From contig JAGYLT010000001.1 in NCBI GenBank assembly GCA_018400545.1, positions 1-31,187 of the forward strand: DNA of 31,187 nt. Reading direction: 5' to 3'. This DNA is from Bacteroidales bacterium. GTDB lineage: Bacteria; Bacteroidota; Bacteroidia; Bacteroidales; 4484-276. Under the pieces are notes generated by a model that made no database searches, was not told where the DNA came from, and worked only from the letters and a program-made list of their open reading frames with translations. The position numbers and the translations under genes were made by a program. This document shows positions 1-9,759 of the stretch, piece by piece; position 1 is the first letter of the stretch; each line of letters opens with the position of its first letter.

Positions 1-1
1 A

Positions 2-1756
2 GACCCGCTCATTCAGCCACACCAGAAAAAACGCCTGAAAAAAGAACAGAAAAGAAGTTACCTTGCGGTTTATTTTCCGAAAAGGGATGATATGATTCAA
101 TTGGCGGATGAAGATGTTGAAGAGGTCAGGTTGTACGATCACGGCAATTCCGATATGGCACTCGGACATACCTTTAAGCCATACAGCCAGTTGATTTCCT
201 GGGACGATACCTACAAGGATTACTACGCTGTAGATGTAAATTCCGGTGAAAGAAAAAAACTCCTTGACAAGCATCAGTCATCGGCATACCTCTCTCCCAC
301 CGGCAAATATTTGCTTTGGTATTTTACTGCTGACTCATCCTGGTATGCCACCAATGTGGAAAACGGAAACAATGTTTCGCTCACCAAAGATTTACCTTAC
401 AATTTTTATTATGAGTTGAATGATATTCCACAACTGCCCGGAAACTATGGGATTGCCGGATGGACTGAAAATGAAAAATATGTATTAATATACGATAAAT
501 ACGACATCTGGAAATTTGATCCAAAAGGAAATGAAAAACCTTTCCGCGTAACAGGAGGATACGGACGCGGAAATGAAATCCGGTTCAGGTATCAAAAACT
601 TGATAAGGAAACACCGTTTGTGGAAAAGGAAATGATGCTTTATGCTTTTGATGATAAAACCAAAGCGACCGGATACTTCAGATCAGGATACAAAAAAGCC
701 GCTCAGCCTGTAAAGCTCATTATGGATGATTTTCATTTTTTGAGGTTGCAAAAAGCCGATGATGCTGATAAGTTGATCTGGCAAAAGGAAGCCTTTGATC
801 GCTATCCGGATCTGTACTGGAGCAACACCGGATTTGCTGCTCCGGTGCAAATCACCAACCTCGACAGGCAACGCGATGATTTCTTTTGGGGCGATGTGCA
901 ACTGGTCAACTGGACTTCTTCAGATGGTGAAGAACTCGACGGTTTGCTTTACACGCCGGAGATCCTCGATCCCAAAAAGAAATACCCTATGCTGGTTTAT
1001 TTTTATGAGCGTTCCTCACGTGGTCTTCATAATTTCAGACATTTATCGCCCAGCCGTTCCATCATCAATCCATCCTATTGTGTAAGCAACGGCTATGTGG
1101 TTTTTGTACCTGACATCCCCTATTTCGAGGGCTATCCCGGCCAAAGTGCTTTGCGCGCCGTGGTGAGCGGCACACTCGCAATGACGGAGAAATTTCCGTT
1201 TATAGACAAAGAAAATATGGGCATTCAGGGGCAAAGCTGGGGTGGCTACCAGGTGGCTTATCTCGTAACACAAACCAACATTTACAAGGCTGCCATGGCC
1301 GGAGCACCAGTTAGCAACATGACCAGCGCTTATGGAGGCATCCGCTGGGGAAGTGGCATGAGCCGGATGTTCCAGTACGAAAAAACACAAAGCCGGATAG
1401 GTGGAACGCTGTGGGAAAAACCCCTGCATTACATCGAAAATTCACCCTTGTTTTATGCCGATAAGATCGAAACCCCGCTCCTGATCATGCACAACGACAA
1501 CGATGGCGCAGTACCGTGGTATCAGGGCATCGAATTGTTTGTGGCCATGCGCAGGCTGAATAAACCTTCCTGGATGCTCACATACAACAACGAAGAGCAC
1601 AACCTCACCAAATGGCCAAACCGCATGGATCTGGATATCCGGATGTACCAGTTTTTCGATCATTATCTGAAAGGCGCCCCGGAACCGGTTTGGATGAAGG
1701 AAGGCGTCCCGGCCATCAAGAAAGGGAAAAAAATGGGCTATGATTTTGATGATTAA
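2..1756 (+). CDS. S9 family prolyl-oligopeptidase, C-terminal part (5' end outside window)
   Basis: The reading frame is open from base 2, so the gene starts left of the window and the ATG at 92 is internal. The visible part has a beta-propeller-like N-terminal half (repeated short strands, for example around 170-700) followed by an alpha/beta-hydrolase peptidase domain. The Ser of the nucleophile elbow GQSWGG is the codon at 1235-1237. The expected catalytic Asp is in HNDNDGAVP (codon 1502-1504) and the His in EEHNL (codon 1598-1600). The order Ser-Asp-His and the spacing are those of MEROPS family S9, which cleaves peptides or acts as a dipeptidyl or acylaminoacyl peptidase. The exact specificity cannot be told. 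Bacteroidota relatives are usually exported, but the signal peptide would lie outside the window. The downstream neighbour on the same strand is a small unknown gene with its own promoter. Confidence 0.9.
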   Translation, partial: DPLIQPHQKKRLKKEQKRSYLAVYFPKRDDMIQLADEDVEEVRLYDHGNSDMALGHTFKPYSQLISWDDTYKDYYAVDVNSGERKKLLDKHQSSAYLSPTGKYLLWYFTADSSWYATNVENGNNVSLTKDLPYNFYYELNDIPQLPGNYGIAGWTENEKYVLIYDKYDIWKFDPKGNEKPFRVTGGYGRGNEIRFRYQKLDKETPFVEKEMMLYAFDDKTKATGYFRSGYKKAAQPVKLIMDDFHFLRLQKADDADKLIWQKEAFDRYPDLYWSNTGFAAPVQITNLDRQRDDFFWGDVQLVNWTSSDGEELDGLLYTPEILDPKKKYPMLVYFYERSSRGLHNFRHLSPSRSIINPSYCVSNGYVVFVPDIPYFEGYPGQSALRAVVSGTLAMTEKFPFIDKENMGIQGQSWGGYQVAYLVTQTNIYKAAMAGAPVSNMTSAYGGIRWGSGMSRMFQYEKTQSRIGGTLWEKPLHYIENSPLFYADKIETPLLIMHNDNDGAVPWYQGIELFVAMRRLNKPSWMLTYNNEEHNLTKWPNRMDLDIRMYQFFDHYLKGAPEPVWMKEGVPAIKKGKKMGYDFDD

Positions 1757-1803
1757 TCTCTCTGAATATCAGAAATAAACAAACGAATTATGAATTATTT
1801 GTC

Positions 1804-1834
1804 TTGAATCAGGATGTGATTTTGATTACTTTTG
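1804..1834 (+). promoter_or_regulatory. Bacteroidota-type promoter for the small gene at 1874
   Basis: TTG at 1804-1806 and TACTTTTG at 1827-1834 are separated by 20 bases. This matches the Bacteroidota primary-sigma promoter (TTG near -33, TAnnTTTG near -7). Transcription would start near 1840, which places the possible TTG start codon at 1832 upstream of the RNA and favours the ATG at 1874. It is the best-matched promoter in the window. Confidence 0.5.
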
Positions 1835-1873
1835 CTTAGATTAATATTTGTAATCAACTCAAAATTGCACGTA

Positions 1874-2158
1874 ATGATAACATTGGAAATTCAGGATAAT
1901 AACAAGAATAAGATCAAACAACTACTTAAATTGTATAAAGGAAAGCATGATGACCTGGTATCAGCCATGTTACATTTTAAAATTAATGATCTTAAGAAAG
2001 GCATAAGAAATATCGAATTGGATCTTCATCATACTGAAGAATCCATTCTTTCATTCGAATCAATCGATAAGCACATAGAAAAAAGGATAATTGGTAGCGA
2101 TGAACCCGAATTGACGGATGTCCTGTGCGAGATTGATAAGATAATCCAGGCAACATAA
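1874..2158 (+). CDS. Small hypothetical protein (94 aa), charged and helical
   Basis: I do not recognise this family. The frame is open from a TTG at 1832, but the ATG at 1874 is preferred because the promoter-like element at 1804-1834 would start transcription near 1840. The protein begins MITLEIQDNNKNKIKQ and is rich in Lys, Glu, Asp and Ile. It has no signal peptide or membrane segment and looks mostly alpha-helical. The size, the opening and the acidic C-terminal half resemble small antitoxin-like or regulatory proteins of Bacteroidota, but no toxin-like partner follows: the next gene, 38 bases downstream, is the tricorn-like protease. That the gene is real rests on its own promoter and its clean placement between two genes. 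Function is unknown. Confidence 0.6.
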   Translation: MITLEIQDNNKNKIKQLLKLYKGKHDDLVSAMLHFKINDLKKGIRNIELDLHHTEESILSFESIDKHIEKRIIGSDEPELTDVLCEIDKIIQAT

Positions 2159-2196
2159 ATTAGCCGATTAGTTTTTAATTTTTAAAACAAACCAAA

Positions 2197-5100
2197 ATGA
2201 ACCACAAAAACAAAAAACAAATGACGGGCTTCGCATTGATTGCGGCCCTATTGATTTCTTTTACAACAATTGCACAAACCCCAATCCTCCGTTTCCCTGA
2301 TGTGCACGATAATACCGTGGTATTTGTTGCCGGCGAGGATATCTGGAAATCGTCCGTCGATGGCGGCGTAGCCCAAAGGCTCACTTTTCACGACGGCCAG
2401 GAACGTCACCCGGAATTTTCGCCCGATGGCCGAACCATCGCTTTCACCGGCGAGTACGACGGCAACGCGGATGTGTATGTGATGAATGCCAATGGTGGCA
2501 ACATCAAACGGGTAACTTATCATCCGGGCTACGACCAGGTGGTAGGCTGGCATCCGGAGAAAAACAAGATCATTTTTTCATCGGGAAGAAACAGCACCAC
2601 GAGATACACAAAGCTGTTTCTGATATCACCGGACGGAACGGGCATCGAGGAACTCATCATGTACGATGCTGCACAGGGAAGTTTTTCGCCGGATGGCAGC
2701 AAAATTGCCTACAACAAAGTCTCACGCGAAAATCGCACCTGGAAGCGATACGTGGGCGGACTGGCCCAGGAGGTTTACATCTACGACTTCGAAACCGATG
2801 AAGAGCAAAACATCACGGATTTTGAAGGCACCGACCGTTTTCCCATGTGGATTGGTGATAAAATCTATTTCACTTCCGACCGCGACCGTGTACTAAATAT
2901 TTTCGCCTACAATACCCTGAACGGGCAAACCGAAAAAGTAACGGATCATGCCGAATGGGATGCCCGTTACCCCGGAAACGACAATAAATCCATTGTTTAT
3001 GAACAGGGTGGAAATATCTGGTTACTCGATCCTGCCACTGGCAACAGCAGGGAAATACCTGTTGAAATAAAGGTGGACATGGAAGAAACGCGTTCGTACA
3101 TGAAGGATGTTTCCGAAGAAATACATGGTTATGATGTTGCACCGGGCGGAAAACGGGCTGTGGTTGTGGCACGCGGGGAGTTGTTCTCGGTCCCGGCGGA
3201 AAATGGGCCCACGTACAATCTGACCCAGAATTGCGGTGCCCGCGACAGGTTTGCCACATGGTCGCCCGATGGTGAGCATATCGCCTACATTTCAGATAAA
3301 ACCGGAGAATATCAGATTTATATTACGGATAACAAAGGACGTGAAGAAGCTGTGAAACTAACAGATTTTAAAGATGGATTCCGGCATAGTCTCAAATGGT
3401 CGCCAAACAGCAAAAAATTGGCTTTCACCGATAATACACTCACCCTCTACATTTTGGATGTGGATTCCAAAAAAGTAACGAAAGTGGATAAGGCTGAATA
3501 CGAAAACGTGGATGTGTCGCTCACCAAAAAACCCATCTATGATTATTCCTGGTCGCCCGACAGCCGGTTTATCGTTTACTCAAAAATGAATGCGGATTTT
3601 GTGTACCAGCTTTATGTTTACGGACTGGAAGACAAAGAAATCCATTACATCAGCAACGGGCTTTTCCATGATTTCAGTCCGGTGTTCACAACCGATGGAA
3701 AACACATTATTTACGTCTCCAACAGAAGATTTAGCCCAACATACTGCGACCTGGAGTGGGAAATGGTTTACAAGGATGTGGCCGGTATTTATGCGATCAC
3801 ACTCGAAAAGGGCGGGCCTTCTATCCTACCCTTCAAAAATGACGAAGTAAACCCAAAAGAAATAGTTGAAGAATCCGGCGATCATGTAGAAATTGATTTT
3901 GAAAACATTGCTGAACGTGTTGAGCCGCTGCCTCTAAAGCGCGGTAACTACAGAAACCTGTCTGCTAACGCGACTTCACTCTATTTTATGAATGCCGAAA
4001 AAGGTGATTTTAACAAATTTGAATACCGGGCGGTAAATGCCATGAACCTGTATGCTTATGATTTTGAATCGGAAAAAGAATCTAAGGTTATCGAGGATAT
4101 CAACTCCTATAAACTTTCGTCAGATGGCGAATATCTGATCTGGAAGAAAGGGAACGATATTTCCATTTCAAAAGCGGCTAATCAGGCTGAGCAAGCTACT
4201 AAGTTGAAGCTTTCCGGACTGAAAATGTGGTTTAATCCTATGGCCGAATGGCACCAGATTTATAGCGAAGCCTGGCGCATGGAACGCGATTATTATTACG
4301 AAGCCGGAATGCATGGTCAGGACTGGGATGCGCTGAAAGAAAAATATGGTGCGCTCATCGGCAGGGCTTCGTGCAGGCAGGATGTACGATACATTATCGG
4401 GGAACTCATCGGGGAACTTAACACATCACACACCTACATTTATGGTGGCGATTATCAGCGCGATGCTGAATCCGTAAATGTGGGTATGCTGGGTATCAAT
4501 TTTAAGGTTGATGAAAAAAGTAAACGATTCCAAATCACCAAAATATTTAAGGAAAACGATTGGTCGAGAGGTGTTTACCCGCCACTGGCTAAGCCAGGAG
4601 TGGATGTAAACGAGGGTGACTATATGCTCCGGGTAAATGGAAAGGAGATTTCAACCGACCGGAATTTCTACAGCTATTTTATCGACATGGCCGGTGAGCA
4701 GGTAACGTTGCTCGTAAACAGTGAGCCAAACCTTGATGGTGCGCGTGAAGTCACAGTGAAACCTGCACGCAGTGAGTCAGCCATGCGCTACATGGACTGG
4801 CTGGAATGGAACCGCAAAACCGTTGAGGAAGCATCCGACGGCAAAATCGGGTATGTTTACCTGCCGGATACTTACAACGGATCGGCAACTGACTTCCCGA
4901 GGTATTTTTATTCACAAACCAAAAAGGAAGGCTTCATTGTGGATGGCCGCTTTAATGGCGGTGGGCTCGATCCGGAAATTTTCCTGCAACGCCTGTTGAA
5001 AAAGCCACACGGCTATTGGACACGCCGCTACTCTGCTGATCAGATGATCCCGGCGCTGGCCGTGGATGCACACATGGCATGTCTTACTAACCGTTATGCC

Positions 5101-5442
5101 GGCTCGGGTGGCGATGAGCTGCCTTATGAATTTCGCTGGAATGGCATGGGGCCGATTATTGGTACCCGTACATGGGGCGGACTCGTAGGCGTTTCCATGT
5201 TTATCGATCTGATTGACGGCGGCGGCCTCACAGCACCGGATTACCGGATTTACAATGCCAAAGGCGAATGGGTAGTGGAAAATGAAGGTGTAACACCAGA
5301 CATTATTATCGATATCGATTCGAAAAAAATGGCCGAAGGCTACGACACGCAATTGATGAAAGCTGTGGAAGTGATTATGGAGCAAATCAAAGAAAATCCA
5401 CGAACATTCCCGCAGCATGAACCATTCCCGGTTGACAGGTAA
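2197..5442 (+). CDS. Exported tricorn-like S41 family peptidase
   Basis: The 1081-residue length and domain order match tricorn protease. Residues 1-26 form a signal peptide with likely cleavage before Gln27, so this copy acts in the periplasm or outside the cell, unlike the cytosolic archaeal enzyme. Residues of about 30-660 carry two runs of beta-propeller repeats with many SPDG-type turns (PD40/WD40-like). The C-terminal core holds a PDZ-like segment near 760-850 and the S41 tail protease domain. The tricorn catalytic set is visible: Ser744-His745 in LNTSHTY (Ser745/His746 in Thermoplasma), the nucleophile Ser970 in YAGSGGD, and Glu1030 in ENEGVTPDI (Glu1023). Tricorn degrades oligopeptides released by larger proteases. 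A good intrinsic terminator does not follow directly; the next hairpin is at 5556. Confidence 0.93.
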   Translation: MNHKNKKQMTGFALIAALLISFTTIAQTPILRFPDVHDNTVVFVAGEDIWKSSVDGGVAQRLTFHDGQERHPEFSPDGRTIAFTGEYDGNADVYVMNANGGNIKRVTYHPGYDQVVGWHPEKNKIIFSSGRNSTTRYTKLFLISPDGTGIEELIMYDAAQGSFSPDGSKIAYNKVSRENRTWKRYVGGLAQEVYIYDFETDEEQNITDFEGTDRFPMWIGDKIYFTSDRDRVLNIFAYNTLNGQTEKVTDHAEWDARYPGNDNKSIVYEQGGNIWLLDPATGNSREIPVEIKVDMEETRSYMKDVSEEIHGYDVAPGGKRAVVVARGELFSVPAENGPTYNLTQNCGARDRFATWSPDGEHIAYISDKTGEYQIYITDNKGREEAVKLTDFKDGFRHSLKWSPNSKKLAFTDNTLTLYILDVDSKKVTKVDKAEYENVDVSLTKKPIYDYSWSPDSRFIVYSKMNADFVYQLYVYGLEDKEIHYISNGLFHDFSPVFTTDGKHIIYVSNRRFSPTYCDLEWEMVYKDVAGIYAITLEKGGPSILPFKNDEVNPKEIVEESGDHVEIDFENIAERVEPLPLKRGNYRNLSANATSLYFMNAEKGDFNKFEYRAVNAMNLYAYDFESEKESKVIEDINSYKLSSDGEYLIWKKGNDISISKAANQAEQATKLKLSGLKMWFNPMAEWHQIYSEAWRMERDYYYEAGMHGQDWDALKEKYGALIGRASCRQDVRYIIGELIGELNTSHTYIYGGDYQRDAESVNVGMLGINFKVDEKSKRFQITKIFKENDWSRGVYPPLAKPGVDVNEGDYMLRVNGKEISTDRNFYSYFIDMAGEQVTLLVNSEPNLDGAREVTVKPARSESAMRYMDWLEWNRKTVEEASDGKIGYVYLPDTYNGSATDFPRYFYSQTKKEGFIVDGRFNGGGLDPEIFLQRLLKKPHGYWTRRYSADQMIPALAVDAHMACLTNRYAGSGGDELPYEFRWNGMGPIIGTRTWGGLVGVSMFIDLIDGGGLTAPDYRIYNAKGEWVVENEGVTPDIIIDIDSKKMAEGYDTQLMKAVEVIMEQIKENPRTFPQHEPFPVDR

Positions 5443-5498
5443 TTGAGAGGGCAGTCGGCGATGGCCAGTCCTCAGCAATTATCAACTGCTTAATGCCT

Positions 5499-5540
5499 TC
5501 TGCCAACTTACCAACTTGCCAACTGCCTACTGCCAACTTT
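5499..5540. repeat. Low-complexity repeat of TGCCAACT-type units
   Basis: The gap after the tricorn-like gene holds three copies of GCCAACT (within 5501-5508, 5517-5524 and 5531-5538) plus a related ACCAACTT. It resembles the other short CCAAT/CCAACT-rich tracts in this window's gaps (26230-26305 and near 25999-26021). No coding content is seen. Confidence 0.5.
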
Positions 5541-5555
5541 CTCTACAATATTCCA

Positions 5556-5592
5556 AAAAGCCAATCTAATTTATGGTTGGCTTTTGCTTTTA
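5556..5592 (+). terminator. Rho-independent terminator before nnr
   Basis: The arms 5556-5566 (AAAAGCCAATC) and 5575-5585 (GGTTGGCTTTT) pair over 11 bp with one G-U, around an 8-base loop, and are followed by a further T-rich stretch. It would end transcripts of the tricorn-like gene (stop at 5442) and separate it from nnr. Confidence 0.6.
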
Positions 5593-5635
5593 AAGCGATC
5601 TCTTTTTCGTAATTTTACCAAAAAAACAAAACATC

Positions 5636-7144
5636 ATGAAAATTCTACCGGTAGAAAAAATAAGAGAAGCCGATGCTTACACCATCAAAAATGAACCCAT
5701 AAAATCCATCGACCTGATGGAACGCGCAGCAAAACAGTGTTTCAGATGGATTAGAAAAAAAACTGACAACAAGCAGCCCGTAAAGATATTCTGTGGCCCG
5801 GGCAACAATGGCGGTGACGGTTTGGTGGTTGCGCGATTGCTTGCCAAAAAAGACTATGACGTTAAGGTTTTTATCGTGAGATTTACAGAAAAGGGCTCCG
5901 ATGATTTCAACACCAATCTTAAGCGACTTCAGGAACCTGAACACATAGAAGTTTCAGAAATCCGGGATGGTGATCCCTTGCCGGGTATTACTCCCAACGA
6001 CCTGGTGATTGATGCCATCTTCGGCTCGGGGTTAAGCCGCCCGGTGACAGGCTTTGTGGCAAAACTCATCGAAAAAATAAATAACAGTGGTGCAATTACC
6101 ATTGCCATCGATACACCTTCGGGGCTCTTCAGCGACGAAACATCCAACGATAAAAACGGCGCAATTGTCGAAGCCGATTACACGCTCACTTTTCAGTTAC
6201 CAAAACTTGCATTCCTTTATCCTGAAAATGATCAGTTTGTTGGTGAATGGCATATACTAACCATTGGACTGATGGAGAATTTCATTGAAAGTGTGGATGT
6301 TAGAAATCACATTGTTACAAACGAAGATGCGATACAACTGCTGAAACCGAGAAACAAATTTGCGCATAAAGGAACTTTTGGGCATGCCCTGCTCATTGCG
6401 GGCGGATATGGCAAAATGGGTGCCGCTGTTATGTCAGCGAAGGCAGCACTCAGAGCAGGTGCCGGATTAGTGACAACACATGTGCCTAAGTCAGGCCATC
6501 ACATACTTCCTGCTGCAATTCCTGAAAGCATGGTGAGCATTGATGAGCATGAGGAAGTTTTTTCGAAACCTCCTGAACTTGGGATTTATAATGCCATCGG
6601 AATTGGGCCGGGTTTGGGAACACAGAAACAGACCCAAAATGCGCTGAAACTCCTCATCCAAAATGCGCAGGTACCCATGTTATTTGATGCGGATGCGATC
6701 AATATCCTGGGTGAAAATAAAACATGGGTATCTTTTATTCCAAAAGGCAGCATTTTCACACCGCATCCCAAAGAGTTTGAACGGCTTGCCGGCAAACCGT
6801 CAAACAATTTTCAGCGCCATGAAATACAGCGGGAATTCTCCAGAAAATACAGTGCCTATGTTGTGCTGAAAGGTGCACATACTTGCATCACCACGCCATC
6901 CGGAGAATCATTTTTCAACAGTACCGGAAATCCGGGCATGGCTACGGGAGGCAGCGGAGATGTTTTAACCGGAATTATTCTGGGGTTGCTTGCGCAGAAA
7001 TATCATCCCAAAGAAGCGGCCATACTTGGTGTTTATTTACATGGCCTTGCCGGGGATATCGCCACAAGACGAATAGCACAGGAATCGCTCATTGCCGGCG
7101 ATATCACCGAAAGCCTGGCGAAGGCATTCTGGAATATCCAATAA
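5636..7144 (+). CDS. nnr: Bifunctional NAD(P)H-hydrate epimerase / ADP-dependent NAD(P)H-hydrate dehydratase
   Basis: The 502-residue protein is the YjeF-type fusion that repairs hydrated NAD(P)H in the cytoplasm: the N-terminal domain interconverts the R and S epimers and the C-terminal kinase-like domain dehydrates the S form using ADP. The epimerase domain covers about 1-215, with CGPGNNGGDGLVVARLL near 53-69 and VIDAIFGSG near 125-132. The dehydratase domain begins near 240 with HKGTFGHALLIAGG and continues with GIGPGLGTQ, FTPHPKEFERL and the nucleotide-binding/catalytic loop ATGGSGD (436-442, Asp442 the expected base). Length and order are typical. It is a stand-alone housekeeping gene, with a terminator upstream and a convergent operon downstream. 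No Shine-Dalgarno is present; the leader is A-rich. Confidence 0.97.
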   Translation: MKILPVEKIREADAYTIKNEPIKSIDLMERAAKQCFRWIRKKTDNKQPVKIFCGPGNNGGDGLVVARLLAKKDYDVKVFIVRFTEKGSDDFNTNLKRLQEPEHIEVSEIRDGDPLPGITPNDLVIDAIFGSGLSRPVTGFVAKLIEKINNSGAITIAIDTPSGLFSDETSNDKNGAIVEADYTLTFQLPKLAFLYPENDQFVGEWHILTIGLMENFIESVDVRNHIVTNEDAIQLLKPRNKFAHKGTFGHALLIAGGYGKMGAAVMSAKAALRAGAGLVTTHVPKSGHHILPAAIPESMVSIDEHEEVFSKPPELGIYNAIGIGPGLGTQKQTQNALKLLIQNAQVPMLFDADAINILGENKTWVSFIPKGSIFTPHPKEFERLAGKPSNNFQRHEIQREFSRKYSAYVVLKGAHTCITTPSGESFFNSTGNPGMATGGSGDVLTGIILGLLAQKYHPKEAAILGVYLHGLAGDIATRRIAQESLIAGDITESLAKAFWNIQ

Positions 7145-7414
7145 TAATGGGAAGCCCCCCCTCATAAATTAATGAACTCCAGCACGGTTTCTAAATTTAT
7201 CAGAATTAATTACCGCGCACTTTAGTTTTCGAATAAAAACCTGGTAATCAACAATATAAAATCCTGAAAAGTTTTAATGTACCGGCCAAACAGGTTATTA
7301 TCAGCAGCATGCATGCAATGCCCGGATACAATAATAAGCGTTCTGTATTCAGAAATCTCCGGAATGCCATAATAATTCGTCTTAATCAATGAATGACCAG
7401 GACAAGTTATTTCT
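7145..7414. other. Convergent intergenic gap, nothing recognised
   Basis: This gap of about 270 bases lies between nnr (+) and the 3' end of the V-ATPase operon (-). It is AT-rich with a short run of six C (about 7154-7161) and a GCATGCATGC stretch near 7307. I see no gene, RNA or clear + strand terminator for nnr. Confidence 0.5.
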
Positions 7415-7916
<502 letters not shown>

Positions 7917-7953
7917 TTAAAATAATGTATTCCTGTTAATTGTTGTTTTGTTT

Positions 7954-9759
7954 CTATTTCTTTGTAAAAGGGTTGTAAGCTTTTCCTCCGCCAGTGAACC
8001 CGGCATTTTTATAAAATTCAAGAAATGTCAGGCGCATGGGGTGGACAAAGGCTCCGATGGAGGCCATAAAGATATTCAGTCCATGTCCGACAAGTATGAT
8101 AAGTAAAAATATGATCTGACTCACAATGGGCGTTGAACCACTCATTTCCAAAGCCAACACATTAAAAACATATCCAAGTATGGCGCTCGAAACACCGAGT
8201 GCAAAAAGCCGGATGTAAGAGAGCAGATCGCCCAGCAATCCGGAAGCACTGTTATAAACATTCCAAAGTCCCACGCCAAAATTGAAAAAGATATTTTTAC
8301 CAGGTGTATTTAAAAACAGAATGAGAATACCGGAAATACCTAAGAGTATATAAAATAATATGGTGATCAGATCCTGGTTATTTTCGTTGCGGAGCGCATA
8401 AAGAATAATACCGCCGACGATCAGCAAAATCCAGCCAATGGTATCAAGTGCACTTCTTAGGCCGTATTGCCTTATCAGATTAGCAGTTTTAATCACCATA
8501 CCATAAACAATCTGCACGCCCCCCAGTATAAGCGCAGCATTGAACATCCGGTCCGGGTCAAGCATATAGGCGCGCAGGTTTGACAATCCCTGCAGTTTTC
8601 CCTGGTCAATGAGATCAATCACGTTAATTCCAAAGAATGTACCTGTAAGGATACCAAATAAAACGGTAGCTCCACCAAGCCATTGGATCAAAGATATGAT
8701 CGGATGAAATTCTTTGCTGAATCTTGGCTTTAGTATGATTGTCCCGATAAGGAACAGCAAGCCATATCCTGCGTCACCAAGGCAAAAACCAAAAAACAAC
8801 ATAAAGAACGGAGCAAAGAAAGGCGTGAGGTCAAGCTCAGTATAAGCAGGCAAGGCATAAAGTTTGGAGATGGGTTCAAAAAGTTTGCTAAACCTGTCGT
8901 TCTTTAGCAGTACTGGTACTTTTTCACCTTTTTTAGGATTGTCAACTATATAAAAAATCCCCTCTTTGTCCAGAAATTCATTGGTCTGATCCATTTTCAT
9001 TTTTGGAACCCATCCTTCGATAATTCTCAGGCTGTCCTCTACGCCGTTTTCAGCGTTCTGTTTAACATTATCGAATGAAATCCTGTTTTCGGTTTCGGTT
9101 TTGGCCTTGATCAGCTTAGGCAAATAGGCTTTGGCGTGCTCTCTGAAAAAGTTCTCGGTGGATTCTATTTTGCCCCTCAATTCATCGATCTCTTTCTTAA
9201 CTTCTCCAGCAGGTCGGTCTGGCGCTCTCACCTCGTCAGCATCGATTTTGATTTCCTCCTCATCGGTTTGTACGATAACAAAAAATGTTTCTCCTTCCCT
9301 TTCATCGATGACCTCAAGGTTATATTCTTCCATCCATTCAGGATTGAAGCGATGATGAGAAACGCTGAAAAACCGAAGCTTTAAGCCATGTTCTTCAAGC
9401 TTTTTTAAGCTATCCGGAGAAAAATTTCCCCAGGGCCTAAGCACAATGTAATGCTTTTCGAGTATGGCGATCTTTTGACGGAGGTCATCCAGTTCCGCCT
9501 GGGTCTGGAGCACGATTTTAAGTATCTTTCCCGGCATCAGGTTGGTTTCGGCGGGGGTGTCTTTCTGCTCGCGCGATTTCAGGTATTTGATCACCTGATC
9601 GAACTGCTGGACACGCTGAATTTCACAATTGGTATCTTCATCCGGTTCGATGCCGCGGTCCACCACATCCACCACTCCCAAACTCTGAAGGGATTTCAGG
9701 AATTTATGAAAGTCCCTGTGATGGATCAGCATGGAATATTTTTTCATGGGAAGAATCAT
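7954..9759 (-). CDS. atpI: V-type ATPase subunit I (a-subunit, stator)
   Basis: The 601-residue protein is the stator a-subunit that forms the ion half-channels beside the K ring. About 310 N-terminal residues are cytoplasmic and rich in coiled-coil (EVKKEIDELRGKIESTE region). They are followed by a membrane domain that begins near LTPFFAPFFMLFFGFCLGD. The essential Arg that faces the ring Glu is most likely Arg517 (codon 8211-8209) in LSYIRLFALGVS. The start ATG overlaps the atpD stop in an ATGA, which indicates translational coupling. A GGGAGG Shine-Dalgarno sits seven bases upstream, inside the last codons of atpD. The next gene is atpK. Length is slightly below the usual 620-660 residues. 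Confidence 0.95.
   Translation of the reverse strand: MILPMKKYSMLIHHRDFHKFLKSLQSLGVVDVVDRGIEPDEDTNCEIQRVQQFDQVIKYLKSREQKDTPAETNLMPGKILKIVLQTQAELDDLRQKIAILEKHYIVLRPWGNFSPDSLKKLEEHGLKLRFFSVSHHRFNPEWMEEYNLEVIDEREGETFFVIVQTDEEEIKIDADEVRAPDRPAGEVKKEIDELRGKIESTENFFREHAKAYLPKLIKAKTETENRISFDNVKQNAENGVEDSLRIIEGWVPKMKMDQTNEFLDKEGIFYIVDNPKKGEKVPVLLKNDRFSKLFEPISKLYALPAYTELDLTPFFAPFFMLFFGFCLGDAGYGLLFLIGTIILKPRFSKEFHPIISLIQWLGGATVLFGILTGTFFGINVIDLIDQGKLQGLSNLRAYMLDPDRMFNAALILGGVQIVYGMVIKTANLIRQYGLRSALDTIGWILLIVGGIILYALRNENNQDLITILFYILLGISGILILFLNTPGKNIFFNFGVGLWNVYNSASGLLGDLLSYIRLFALGVSSAILGYVFNVLALEMSGSTPIVSQIIFLLIILVGHGLNIFMASIGAFVHPMRLTFLEFYKNAGFTGGGKAYNPFTKK

Noticed and set aside
2197..5442. Altered peptide specificity because Gly follows the nucleophile Ser970
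   Set aside because: The residue after the nucleophile mainly serves the oxyanion hole through its backbone; the specificity residue of tricorn could not be aligned by eye, so no claim is made.
4912..5478. 188-residue open frame on the - strand at the end of the tricorn-like gene
   Set aside because: It is antisense to the catalytic domain, His- and Cys-rich in a random way, and has no promoter or homology signal.
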